A DNA stretch of 64,000 nt from VRUE01 sp035318745. Lineage in GTDB: Bacteria > Actinomycetota > Thermoleophilia > Solirubrobacterales > 70-9. Where the stretch lies: contig DATHEA010000015.1 in assembly GCA_035318745.1 (NCBI GenBank), positions 40,278 through 104,277 on the forward strand, written 5' to 3'. Shown one piece after another: positions 42,424 through 52,654 of the stretch. Below the pieces are notes generated by a model, which worked only from the letters and a program-made list of their open reading frames with translations, ran no database searches and had not been told where the DNA came from. How positions within the stretch are numbered: position 1 is the stretch's first letter; each line of letters starts with the position of its first letter. Position numbers and translations under genes: made by a program.

Positions 42424-43529
42424 CCGACGCCGGCGCCGGCCTCGGCGACGATGCCCTCGCATACCTCAAGCATCGCGTCGAGGTTGCGGAGGGAGACGCT
42501 CTCGTCCGCCGTGTGGTTGGCCTCGGTGCCGTTGGCGAGCAGGACGCAGTCAAAGCCGTCGACGATCAGGGCGTTGGCGTCGCTGCCGCCCCCGGTCGCC
42601 GTCCGCTGTGGCGCAAAGCCCGCCCGCCGGAGGCCCGCCTCGGCAAGCCCAAGTGCCCGCGAGTCGGTCGGGATCTCATAGCCACGGAAGAGCTCCTCGA
42701 CCCGCACGTCGACGTCGCAGCCATGCTCGCTCGCCCCCCAGGCGCAGGCCTCGGTCAGCTCGCCCGCCACCGCGGCGGCGCGATCGGCACCGAGGCTGCG
42801 GGCCTCGGCCGTAACCCGGCAATGCCCGGGAACGACGTTGCCGGAGGTGCCGCCGGCGATCACGCCGACGTTGGCGGTCGTCTCGGGGTCGAGCCGCCCC
42901 AGCTCCATCCGTGAGATCGCCGCGGCGGCAGCCGCGATTGCGTTGTTGCCGTCCTCGGGCCGAATCCCCGCGTGCGCCTCGACCCCGGTGAAGTCGGCAA
43001 CCAGACGCTGCTGAGTCGGCGAGGTCACGATCACCTCGCCGACCGCGCTGGCGTGGTCGAGGATGAAGCCGCAATCGGCACGGAGCCCGCTCGCGTCGAA
43101 CGCCTTCGCCCCCCGGAGCCCCTGCTCCTCGGCGACGGTCAGCAGCAGCTCGATTCCGACGGGCGGGGGCTCGGTCGCGTGACGGGCGACCAGCTCGATG
43201 AAGACCGCGACCGCCGCCTTGTTGTCGGCGCCGAGGATCGTCTCGCCGCGGCTGCGGAACACCCCATCGTCGTTGACGACCTCGATCTGGCCGGAGTGCG
43301 GCACGGTGTCGATGTGGGCGCAGAACATCGCCCAGCGGTCGGACCGTCCGGGCAGACGAGCGACGATGTTGCCCGCTCCGGCTTCCGCCGGCGCGGCAGC
43401 GTCGTCCTCGCTGACCTCGAGCCCCAGCGCCCGCAGTTCGGCGACGATCGTGTCGGCGACCTCGCGCTCCTCCCCGGTCGGACTACGGATCTCACAGAGT
43501 CGAACGAACGTCTCGTGCAACCTGTCCAC
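42420..43529 (-). CDS. M20/M42-type metallopeptidase (peptidase T-like)
   Basis: 369 residues, two-zinc exopeptidase. Metal ligands and catalytic residues: MFCAHIDTVP (H and D), ILGADNKAAVAV (bridging D), TVAEEQGLRGAK (catalytic E-E), the DHASAVG site and the C-terminal NHTADESV histidine. A dimerisation/lid domain is inserted between, with ADFTGVEAHAGIRPEDG. The substrate is probably tripeptides or other short peptides. GTG 43529 is the likely start; it ends overlapping the DUF3866 gene. Confidence 0.9.
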   Translation of the reverse strand: MDRLHETFVRLCEIRSPTGEEREVADTIVAELRALGLEVSEDDAAAPAEAGAGNIVARLPGRSDRWAMFCAHIDTVPHSGQIEVVNDDGVFRSRGETILGADNKAAVAVFIELVARHATEPPPVGIELLLTVAEEQGLRGAKAFDASGLRADCGFILDHASAVGEVIVTSPTQQRLVADFTGVEAHAGIRPEDGNNAIAAAAAAISRMELGRLDPETTANVGVIAGGTSGNVVPGHCRVTAEARSLGADRAAAVAGELTEACAWGASEHGCDVDVRVEELFRGYEIPTDSRALGLAEAGLRRAGFAPQRTATGGGSDANALIVDGFDCVLLANGTEANHTADESVSLRNLDAMLEVCEGIVAEAGAGVG

Positions 43530-43551
43530 GGTCGAACAGGCTATCCGGGCT

Positions 43552-45237
<1,686 letters not shown>

Positions 45238-45247
45238 TTACGCGAGG

Positions 45248-45295
45248 CCGAATCCCGGTCGCATCGCAATCTGATTTTCTGCGGACGGGATTCGG
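45248..45295 (-). promoter_or_regulatory. Inverted repeat in the pyrG leader
   Basis: CCGAATCCCG (45248-45257) and CGGGATTCGG (45286-45295) pair perfectly around a 28-base AT-richer spacer, ending about 10 bases before the pyrG start codon on the minus strand. It could be an attenuator, terminator of the upstream gene or protein-binding site. No T-tract is seen. Confidence 0.55.
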
Positions 45296-45308
45296 TCGAA
45301 GCCTTTAC

Positions 45309-46142
45309 TCATCTGCCGAGCGAGTCTAGCCAGCGCAAGGGCGGAACCGAGTCGACCGTCCGCGAAATAGATCGCAACTCGCCGAAAATGGTCAATGCGA
45401 CGACCAGCGCAAGGGCGATGAGCCTCCCCGTTCCGCCCAGCGTCGTCAGCAGCCAGACCCCGCCGACCGCCCCGACGAGGTTGGAGCCGGTGTCCCCCAG
45501 CATCGCCCGCTCGCGCAGGGTGAACCAGGCGCCGATCAGCACCGGGCCGGCGAAGATCCCAAGCAGATCGAGGGGCGCAAAAGTCCAGGTGCCGAGGCAA
45601 AGCCCGGCGCCTAGGAGGGCCAGGCCCTTCTCCGCCCGCCCGGGCCGTAGGTCGAGCAGGTTGAAGGCGTTGGTGGCGAGGATCAGCAGCGCCACGTCAG
45701 CGAGGTAGCGCCACGATTCGAGGCCACGGCCGGAGACGACGTAGGCGGCGAGGGCGAGAGCCCCGATCGCCTTGATCGCGCCGGTCGAGAGCCGCCCCTG
45801 GCGAAGCGCCTCGGCGTGGCCTCGCCAGCCGCGCGGCGAGCCTACCGCCTCGCCCCGGCCCAGCGAGTCGTCGAGAAAGCCGAGGAAGGCGACGCCGATC
45901 ACGTAGGGAAGCCAGCGACGCAGTTCGGGATCGAGCAGTTCCAGATCGCCGCGGTCGTCGAGGAAGGCAAGCGGGGCGAGCGCCACCAGCGCCGCGGTCG
46001 CCAGTACCGCGCCGAGTGGGAAGGCCAGGCGAGCCCCGCGGAAGTTCTCCCGCACCAGCCCGACGTCGAGCAGTCCGCGAATCCCGGCCGGAACGACAAG
46101 CAGCGCCACGGCGATCCCCGCGGGGAAGCCGATCCAGGTCAT
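45309..46142 (-). CDS. MraY/GT4-like membrane glycosyl-phosphotransferase
   Basis: 277 residues with about nine helices. The cytoplasmic motifs of the polyprenyl-phosphate phosphosugar transferase family are recognisable: GFLDDSLGR (DD pair) near residue 95, NAFNLLDLRPG near 158, and AMLGDTGSN near 218. The third motif is complete but the middle one departs from the usual NxxDGxD/G, so activity may be altered. It sits between mctB and pyrG; an envelope-glycan role is likely. It overlaps mctB (ATGA). Confidence 0.82.
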   Translation of the reverse strand: MTWIGFPAGIAVALLVVPAGIRGLLDVGLVRENFRGARLAFPLGAVLATAALVALAPLAFLDDRGDLELLDPELRRWLPYVIGVAFLGFLDDSLGRGEAVGSPRGWRGHAEALRQGRLSTGAIKAIGALALAAYVVSGRGLESWRYLADVALLILATNAFNLLDLRPGRAEKGLALLGAGLCLGTWTFAPLDLLGIFAGPVLIGAWFTLRERAMLGDTGSNLVGAVGGVWLLTTLGGTGRLIALALVVALTIFGELRSISRTVDSVPPLRWLDSLGR

Positions 46143-47005
46143 TCGCGCGGTGCCAGCAGGTCGGGCAGGAGACGGTCGGCGCTGCCCTTGATGCCGAAGC
46201 TTCCCTCGGCACCGAGCAGGGCGAAGACGGTCGCCAGTCGCCCGGCGACCAGGTCGACGTCATCGACGCTGGAGAGGTCGTTGCCGGCAAAGAAGGAGAT
46301 CGACGACGGTTCGGCATCGCTGCCCTCGACCCCGACGGCAGGCGTGTGCGTCCCGGTGATGCCGCTCGCCATCCCGGCCTCGATCCGGCCGGCGACCGAG
46401 CGCTGGATAGGTCCCATGTCCTGCGGCTGGTTGCGGACGACGATCACCGCGTCGAGCGCGCCGAAATTGCCGCTGGCACGCGAGAAGAGGTGACTGCGCA
46501 CCGGTTCCAGCAGCGTCCCACCGCGCACCAGCTGCCGCCCAAGCCCGACCCCGAGAGCGGTCTGGGCATCGGGGTTTCGGGCGAGATCGGCGAAGCGGGT
46601 CTTGGCCAGGTCGGCGGCGAGCCCGTTGGTATCGACCGGCTCGCGAACGACGCCGACGCCGACCAGATGCCCGCCCGCCGGCGCCAGGGCTGCCTCGATC
46701 GCGCCGTAGACGCCGCCGGGCAGATCGCCAAAGGCGATCAGGCCGATCCGGCGCCCACGCAGCCGGTCGCGGACGAGGACCGGGTAGACCCGGCTGGAGA
46801 ACTCGTTGGCACGGCCCAGTTCGCCGCTCAACTCGTCGGCCTGTTCGCGCGCGTCCTGCAGGTTGCCGGTGAGGCTGTGCTCGAGGTCCTTGCGCGTGTT
46901 GGAGAGCGTGTCGCCGCCGAACTCGGCGCCGATCAGGATCCCGATCGCAAGGGCAAGGAAGACGGCGATCAGCGACGTGGCGTGGTAGCGAGCGCTGTAA
47001 CCCAT
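46139..47005 (-). CDS. mctB: MctB/SteB-like envelope protein (copper-transporter MctB domain)
   Basis: 288 residues; a single N-terminal helix (SLIAVFLALAIGILIGAEFG) anchors a coiled-coil segment (NTRKDLEHSLTGNLQDAREQ) and a large extracytoplasmic alpha/beta domain. This is the DUF3186/MctB family. In mycobacteria MctB is linked to copper export, and in corynebacteria the orthologue SteB partners SteA in cell division. Here it directly follows steA, so the division role fits. ATG 47005. Confidence 0.86.
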   Translation of the reverse strand: MGYSARYHATSLIAVFLALAIGILIGAEFGGDTLSNTRKDLEHSLTGNLQDAREQADELSGELGRANEFSSRVYPVLVRDRLRGRRIGLIAFGDLPGGVYGAIEAALAPAGGHLVGVGVVREPVDTNGLAADLAKTRFADLARNPDAQTALGVGLGRQLVRGGTLLEPVRSHLFSRASGNFGALDAVIVVRNQPQDMGPIQRSVAGRIEAGMASGITGTHTPAVGVEGSDAEPSSISFFAGNDLSSVDDVDLVAGRLATVFALLGAEGSFGIKGSADRLLPDLLAPRE

Positions 47006-47040
47006 CGGCGGGGAAGGCTAGACGCTCACCGCTCAGACGA

Positions 47041-48228
47041 CTAGAAACCGAGCCAGATCTTGACCTTCAGCCAGAGCAGTTCAACTAGGTCGTTGAGGGC
47101 CGGCGAGCTGATCACGACGATCGTCAGCAAGATCGCGAAGGCGACGAGGAAGAGGGCAACCGGCGCAACCGTCGAGGGGGGGTTGTAGAGGCGGCTGACT
47201 CCCTTCGCGTCGACCAGCTTCTCGCCGATCCGCAGCCGGGTGAGGAAGGTAGAGGACATGCCGCCCCGCTTGCGGTCGAGGAACTCGATCAGGTTGAAGT
47301 GGGCCCCGACGCTGACGATCAAGTCCGCGCCCTTCTCGTAGGACATCAGCATCGCCACGTCCTCGCTGGTGCCTGCGGCGGGGACGAGCGTGTGCTCCAG
47401 CCCCAGCTCCAGCAGCCGCTCGCGGCCCGGCGCCCGGCCGTCGGGGTAGGCGTGGACGATCAGCTCCGCCCCGCAACGCAGCGCCTCGTCGCCGGCCGAG
47501 TCCATGTCGCCGAGGATCACATCGGGCTTCAGTCCCGCTTCGAGGCACCCCTCGGCGCCGCCGTCGACGGCGACGACGAGCGGGCGGACGTCGCGGATGT
47601 AGGCGCGCAACGCCTTCAGGTCACGACGGTGGCGATCGCCACGGACGACGATCAGGACGTGGCGGTCGCGGAATACGGTCCTGGTCGGGGGCAGCTCGAC
47701 CGCGCCGGTCAGCAGATCGGTCTCCTGGCGCACATGGGCGACGGTGTTTTCGGCGAACTCGGCCAGCGCCTGGTCGACCCGCTCGCGCTGGTCGGCGAGG
47801 CGCGCCTCCAACTCGTCGACTCCCAACACCGCCCCGCGCATCACCTCATCTCCACCGCGACTCACCACGCCGGCGGCAATCGATACCTCCGTTCCATCGT
47901 CGAGCAGCTCAAAGGGATCGACGTCGACCGCGTCGATCAGGACGACCCCCGAGCGAACAAGCAGCAGCGGTCCGGCGTTTGGATAGCAACCGTCGCTCGA
48001 CTGTGCAGCATTGACCACCGCCCCCACGCCAGTGGCGATCAGCTCCTCGGCCGCGATGCGGTCGATGTTGACATGATCGATCACAGCGACGTCGCCGGGG
48101 CGCAGCCGCTTGACCAGATCCTTGGTGCGGCGACCGAGTCGCACGGTGCCGCGGATCGCCTCCTCCGCGCTCGCCCCGTTGCGGCGCGACAGCAGCGCAG
48201 GGAAGCGACGACGACTGGCGGTGGCCAT
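47041..48228 (-). CDS. steA: SteA-like cytokinetic ring protein
   Basis: 395 residues. A central thiamin-pyrophosphokinase-like fold has VAVDGGAEGCLEAGLKPDVI and LGDMDSAGDEAL. The GTSEDVAMLMSYEKGADLIV segment and a C-terminal transmembrane helix (VALFLVAFAILLTIVVISS) complete it. The SteA family was shown in Corynebacterium to localise to the division septum; here the synteny recN-steA-mctB is the same as in Mycobacterium. ATG 48228. Confidence 0.86.
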   Translation of the reverse strand: MATASRRRFPALLSRRNGASAEEAIRGTVRLGRRTKDLVKRLRPGDVAVIDHVNIDRIAAEELIATGVGAVVNAAQSSDGCYPNAGPLLLVRSGVVLIDAVDVDPFELLDDGTEVSIAAGVVSRGGDEVMRGAVLGVDELEARLADQRERVDQALAEFAENTVAHVRQETDLLTGAVELPPTRTVFRDRHVLIVVRGDRHRRDLKALRAYIRDVRPLVVAVDGGAEGCLEAGLKPDVILGDMDSAGDEALRCGAELIVHAYPDGRAPGRERLLELGLEHTLVPAAGTSEDVAMLMSYEKGADLIVSVGAHFNLIEFLDRKRGGMSSTFLTRLRIGEKLVDAKGVSRLYNPPSTVAPVALFLVAFAILLTIVVISSPALNDLVELLWLKVKIWLGF

Positions 48229-48267
48229 CCACTGAGACTAGGACAAGTAGTGACCGACGGGCAAGAC

Positions 48268-48370
48268 CTCAAGGTCGCATGACCAAGCAGATCAAGGACG
48301 CAGGGAGCGTGGCGTGCTCTGCACGCGAGCGACCGAGGACGCCGATATGCGCCGGTCAGGCGACCTTGAG
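48268..48370 (+). repeat. Structured repeat family B, copy 2 (recN 3' end)
   Basis: Outer arms 48268-48284 and 48354-48370 pair 16 of 17 (one A-G mismatch). The right arm contains the recN stop and last four codons. The core is AAGCAGATCAAGGACGCAGG ... GAGGACGCCGATATGCGC, with inner hairpin GCGTGC/GCACGC at 48312-48326. Nearly identical core to copy 3. Confidence 0.85.
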
Positions 48371-50038
48371 CAGCTCGCGGGCGTGCCGGTCGGCCGCCTC
48401 GTCGGCGCGCTCGCCGCCCAACATGCGGCGGATCTCCTCCACCACGCCCTCGCCGTCGAGGCGCTGTACCGAGGCAGCGGCTCGCTTGCCGCTCAGATCC
48501 TTCTCCAGCCGGAAATGGGTCGGCGCCAGCGAGGCGACCTGCGGCAGATGGGTGATGCAGAGGACCTGGCGTGCTTCTCCGAGCGCGCGCAGGCGCTCGC
48601 CGACGACACGGGCGGTCTTGCCGCCGACGCCGGCGTCGATCTCGTCGAAGACCAGCGTGCCCGCGCCGGCGCCCGCGCCAAGCCCGCTCAGGGCCAGCAT
48701 CACCCGCGAGAGCTCGCCACCGGACGCCGCGTCGCGCAGCGGCGCCGGAGCCATGCCGGGATTGGGCGAGATCAGCAGCTCGATCGACTCGCGGCCGTTC
48801 GCGCCGAACCCTTCGGGATGCGGCGCCAGCTCGACCTCCAGGCTGGCGCCCGGCATCGCCAGCCGCTCAAGCTCCTCGGCAACTCGCTCCCGCAGGGGCG
48901 TCGCAGCAGCAGCCCGCCCCTTGCTCAGCCGTTTGCCGAGCTTCTCGCGCTGCGCTTCGGCAGCGGCAAGGGTGGCCTGCGCCTCGGTGCTGCGAGTCTC
49001 GGCGCCCTCCAGCCGCTCGATCTCGCTCCGGCAGCGCTCGGCATGGGCGAGCACCGACTCGACGCTGCCGCCGTGCTTGCGCTGCAGGCGATCGATCGCT
49101 TCCAAACGTTCCTCGACCACGGCGAGGCGGCCTGGATCGGCCTCGATCCCGTCGAGGTAGCTACGCAACTCTGCGGCGACATCGCCCAGCTCGACGGCCA
49201 CGGCCGCCAGGCGCTCGGCCAGCGAGTCGAGATCGGCATCGACGCCACCGACACCGTGCAGGAGCGACTCGGCTGCGGCCAGGGCGCTTGCTGCCCCGCC
49301 GCCGTCCTCGTCTGCCCCGACGGCGCCGGCCAGGGCACCGCCCGCCGCCTCGCGCAGCCCCTCCGCGTGACGCAGCCGCTCGCGCTCGGTGGACAGCTCG
49401 GCCTCCTCGACCGGGTCGGGCGCCACCTCCTCGATCTCCGAGAGCTCGTAGCGGTAGAGATCGAGGTCGCGCTCGCGACTGCCGTCGCGCTCGCGCAGCT
49501 CGACCAGCTCTGCCTCGAGCCGCGCGCATTCGCGGTGCGACTCGCGGTAGGCCTCCCGCAGGGCCAGGTGCTCGGCACCGGCAAAGCCGTCGAGCACCTC
49601 CATCTGCGCCGAGGAGATCGTCAGCTTGCGATGCTCGTGCTGGCCATAGAAGGCGAGTAGCCGACCACCGAGCAGTTTCAGGTCGGAGGCCGAGGCAGCC
49701 CGGCCGGCGAGGAAGGCGGCGGTCCGCCCAGAGGCCGACACGCGGCGCCCGAGGACGATCTCCCCCGCTCCCTCAGGCAGCCGTTCGGCAGCCTCCATCA
49801 TCTCCGGCTCGGCCAGCAATCCCTGTGGCAGATCGAAGACCCCCTCGACCCAGGCCTCCTCGGCCCCCGGCCGGACGATCTGCGGCCGCGCCTTGCCTCC
49901 CATCAAAAGGTCGAGCGAGTGGGCGAGCAGGGTCTTACCGGCACCGGTCTCGCCGGTGATCGCGTTCAGCCCCTCCCCCAGCCGCAGTTCGGCCCGCTCG
50001 ATCAGGAGCAGGTTCTCGATCCGAAGCTCGCGCAGCAC
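48356..50038 (-). CDS. recN: DNA repair protein RecN
   Basis: SMC-like ATPase acting early in double-strand-break repair. The head has Walker A GETGAGKT near residue 30, the ABC signature ASGGELSRVML and Walker B TLVFDEIDAGVGG. Two long coiled-coil arms lie between. At 560 residues the length is normal. GTG 50038 follows an AGAGGGGC ribosome-binding site. A longer reading to 50134 passes through hairpin A3 and is rejected. It lies in the conserved nadK-recN-steA block, from which the MFS gene separates nadK. Confidence 0.95.
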   Translation of the reverse strand: MLRELRIENLLLIERAELRLGEGLNAITGETGAGKTLLAHSLDLLMGGKARPQIVRPGAEEAWVEGVFDLPQGLLAEPEMMEAAERLPEGAGEIVLGRRVSASGRTAAFLAGRAASASDLKLLGGRLLAFYGQHEHRKLTISSAQMEVLDGFAGAEHLALREAYRESHRECARLEAELVELRERDGSRERDLDLYRYELSEIEEVAPDPVEEAELSTERERLRHAEGLREAAGGALAGAVGADEDGGGAASALAAAESLLHGVGGVDADLDSLAERLAAVAVELGDVAAELRSYLDGIEADPGRLAVVEERLEAIDRLQRKHGGSVESVLAHAERCRSEIERLEGAETRSTEAQATLAAAEAQREKLGKRLSKGRAAAATPLRERVAEELERLAMPGASLEVELAPHPEGFGANGRESIELLISPNPGMAPAPLRDAASGGELSRVMLALSGLGAGAGAGTLVFDEIDAGVGGKTARVVGERLRALGEARQVLCITHLPQVASLAPTHFRLEKDLSGKRAAASVQRLDGEGVVEEIRRMLGGERADEAADRHARELLKVA

Positions 50039-50076
50039 GCCCCTCTGTGTACCACCCGGCGCGGCGGGTCCTGTCA

Positions 50077-50128
50077 CGAGGGGAGGGGGTGTTAGCGGAC
50101 TCACCCGTCCGAACACCCCCTCCCCTCG
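50077..50128. repeat. Two-tier hairpin repeat family A, copy 3
   Basis: Outer arms 50077-50093/50112-50128 (17 bp perfect), AG bulge, inner CGGAC/GTCCG with loop TCACCC. The inner part is the exact reverse complement of copy 1, so the two are inserted in opposite orientation. Right flank CGCGCCACCCAC and GAGGCG runs to within a few bases of the MFS gene stop. Confidence 0.88.
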
Positions 50129-50150
50129 CGCCACCCACCGCGAGAGGCGT

Positions 50151-51674
50151 TTATGCGGGGACGGGCTCCGCGGCTTCGGGCTCTTTTTGAGATTGGACGA
50201 AGTCTCGGGGGTGGATCAGGGCGAAGCCGAGGATCGCGCCGGCGAAGGAGAGGATCGCGCCGATCAGGAGGATCTCGTTGAAGCCGCTGACGAAAGCGAC
50301 CTTGGCCGCGTGCACGATCTCGGGGCGCTGGGCGGGCGGGGCGGCCGCAGCAGCGGCCCGCGAGCCTCCAGAGGAGACGGCTTCGGCGAGCCCGGGCGGC
50401 GCACCGGGCAACAGGCTGGAGAGCTTCGAATCGACCTGGGACTGGAACACCGCACCGAGCGAGGCGACGCCGGTGGCGATCCCGACCTGGCGGAAGGTCG
50501 TATTGATCCCCGAGCCCATCCCCGCCTTGGCCGCCGGGACGACGGCAATCGCGACCTGGCCGATGCTGGGATTGGTGAGGCCGATCCCGACGCCGGCGAT
50601 GAGGAATCCCGGCAGCAGGGCCGAGACGTCCGAATCGGCGGCGAGGCCGTGCATCGACAGCAGGCCGACCCCGACCAGGCCGAGGCCGACCCCGACCAGG
50701 ATGCGGATCGGCACGCGCTGGGAGAGCTTGCCCGAGATCGGAGCGACGACGAAGGAGAGCACCGTGAGCGGCAAGAAACGCAGCCCGGTCTCCAGCGGCG
50801 AGAAGTCGAGCACGCCCTGCATGTAGATAGTCAGATAGAGGAACATCGCGAACATCCCCGCCGAGAGCCCGAAGGCGACGGCGGAGACGCCGTTGAAGGC
50901 GGGCTTGCGGAAGAGCCTGAGGTCGAGCATCGGGTGGCTGCTGCGCGCCTCGATCGCGAAGAAGGCGAGCAACAGCCCCGCCGATCCGGCCAGGGAGGCG
51001 ACGATCGTCGCGCTTCCCCAGCCCTCGGGGTTGCCACGGATCAGGCCGAAGATCAGCAGGAAGAGGCCGCCCGAGAACGTCGCCAGGCCGGGGAGGTCGA
51101 TCCGCTCGGGATCCTGGGCGGCGACGTTGGCGAGCCGGATCTCGGTCAGCGCGACGGCGACGAGGCCGATCGGGATGTTGACGAAGAAGATCCACTCCCA
51201 GCCGAGGTGCTCGGTGATCAGGCCGCCGACGAGCGGACCGATCGCGACGGCACCACCGACCGTCGCGCCCCAGATACCGAACGCCGTCGCCCGGTCTCTG
51301 CCATGGAACTCCTGGCCGATCAGGGCGAGCGAGGTGGCGAACATCGCCGCGCCGCCGATCCCCTGCAGGCCGCGTGCCAGGTTGAGCAAAGTGGGGTCGC
51401 CGGCTATCCCGCAGAGGAACGAGGCGAAGGTGAAGAGGCCGAGACCGAGCGAGAAGACGCGCCGGCGGCCCAGCCGGTCACCCAGCGACCCCGCCGTGAG
51501 CAGAAAGGCGGCGAGCATCAGCGAGTAGGCATCGACCACCCACTGCAGGCTGGAGAGGCTGGCGTCGAGGTCGCGCTGGATGTCGGGCAGGGCGACGTTG
51601 ACGACCGTGATGTCCAGCAGCAGCATGAACGTCGCGATCGAGCTGAGGACAAGGGTCCACCATTTCCGCTCCAT
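50151..51674 (-). CDS. MFS multidrug exporter, DHA2 (14-helix) family
   Basis: 507 residues with 14 predicted helices. DHA2 signatures: LLDITVVNVALPDIQRDL in helix 1, a WVVDAYSLMLAA stretch, GSLGDRLGRRRVF loop (motif A) and the motif-C-like GPLVGGLITEHLGWEWIFFV. Drug/H+ antiporter by family. ATG 51674. It interrupts the gene order nadK-recN known from Mycobacterium and is bracketed by repeat B3 upstream and repeat A3 downstream. Confidence 0.92.
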   Translation of the reverse strand: MERKWWTLVLSSIATFMLLLDITVVNVALPDIQRDLDASLSSLQWVVDAYSLMLAAFLLTAGSLGDRLGRRRVFSLGLGLFTFASFLCGIAGDPTLLNLARGLQGIGGAAMFATSLALIGQEFHGRDRATAFGIWGATVGGAVAIGPLVGGLITEHLGWEWIFFVNIPIGLVAVALTEIRLANVAAQDPERIDLPGLATFSGGLFLLIFGLIRGNPEGWGSATIVASLAGSAGLLLAFFAIEARSSHPMLDLRLFRKPAFNGVSAVAFGLSAGMFAMFLYLTIYMQGVLDFSPLETGLRFLPLTVLSFVVAPISGKLSQRVPIRILVGVGLGLVGVGLLSMHGLAADSDVSALLPGFLIAGVGIGLTNPSIGQVAIAVVPAAKAGMGSGINTTFRQVGIATGVASLGAVFQSQVDSKLSSLLPGAPPGLAEAVSSGGSRAAAAAAPPAQRPEIVHAAKVAFVSGFNEILLIGAILSFAGAILGFALIHPRDFVQSQKEPEAAEPVPA

Positions 51675-51692
51675 GGCGACAAACAGTAAAGA

Positions 51693-51819
51693 GCCACCTC
51701 GTCGGCTGAGGTCGACTGACCAAGCAGGTCAAGGACGCAGGGAGCGTGGCGTGCTCTGCACGCGAGCGACCGAGGACGCAGACATGCGCCGGTCAGGCGG
51801 CCTCAGACGGCGAGGTGGC
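51693..51819 (+). repeat. Structured repeat family B, copy 3 (nadK 3' end)
   Basis: Outer arms 51693-51721 and 51791-51819: 25 Watson-Crick pairs, two T-G wobbles, two mismatches over 29 positions. The right arm contains the nadK stop and last codons. Core nearly identical to copy 2; inner hairpin GCGTGC/GCACGC at 51749-51763. Arms have no similarity to those of the other copies. Confidence 0.87.
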
Positions 51820-52654
51820 CGAACTTCTCGCGTATGCGCTGGTAGAAGCTCGTCCCGGGCAACTGGGCGAGCCGCGCGACGCCGTCGGCAAAGCTGACCT
51901 CGAGTGCCGCCCCGGACTCGAGCGCGCCGGCGTGTTCGCCGTCGATCGCGACGTCGACCGGCTCGCGCCCGCTTGCATTGCCGACATGGAGGACATCGCC
52001 GGGAGCGACCACGAGGGCACGCGCGGTCAGCGAGTGCGGAGCGACGTAGGAGACCACGTAGCCCTTCACCCCCCAGGCGAGGATCGGGCCCTGGTTGGCG
52101 AGGTTGTAGCCGGTCGATCCGACCGGCGTCGCGGCGACGAGGCCGTCACAGCGGACATGGCCGACCTCCTCGTCGGCGATCTTGTAGCTCAGCTCGGCGA
52201 CCCGCTCATGCGGTCGGCGGATGAAGCTGACGTCGTTTAGGGCCACCCGCGACGCTCCATCCACCTCGATCTCGAGTCCAGGAAGGTCGATGGCCTCTAT
52301 CTCGCCGGCGAAAGCGCGCTGCATCCCGTCCCCTGCCTCGTCGCGCTCGACCGCGGCAAGGAAACCAACGGTGCCGAAGTTGACCCCGAATACCGGCACG
52401 CCGCTGCGAGCGAAGTGACGCAGCGCGTAGAGGATCGAGCCATCGCCGCCGAGCACCAGGCAGAGGTCGGCCTGACGGGGAAGCTCGTCGACAGTTTCGA
52501 TGTGGTCGGCGGCATCGCCGTGCTTGGCGAGCTCCCCGGCGGTCGCGACCAGCCGCCAGTCGGCCTCTCGGGCAGCGGAGATCGCAAGCGTCACCGCGTC
52601 GGTGGTCGCCGGCGGATGCCCGTGGGTGATCAGGGCGGCAACCCGGTCGCTCAC
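51803..52654 (-). CDS. nadK: NAD kinase
   Basis: ATP- or polyphosphate-dependent NAD kinase that makes NADP. Signature residues: LVLGGDGSILYALR near 70-85, NDVSFIRRP (conserved ND), VAATPVGSTGYNLANQGP, and a C-terminal strand RIREKFGHLAV. The 283-residue length is normal. GTG 52654 overlaps the tlyA stop. Third member of the conserved tlyA-nadK-recN order. Confidence 0.95.
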   Translation of the reverse strand: MSDRVAALITHGHPPATTDAVTLAISAAREADWRLVATAGELAKHGDAADHIETVDELPRQADLCLVLGGDGSILYALRHFARSGVPVFGVNFGTVGFLAAVERDEAGDGMQRAFAGEIEAIDLPGLEIEVDGASRVALNDVSFIRRPHERVAELSYKIADEEVGHVRCDGLVAATPVGSTGYNLANQGPILAWGVKGYVVSYVAPHSLTARALVVAPGDVLHVGNASGREPVDVAIDGEHAGALESGAALEVSFADGVARLAQLPGTSFYQRIREKFGHLAV

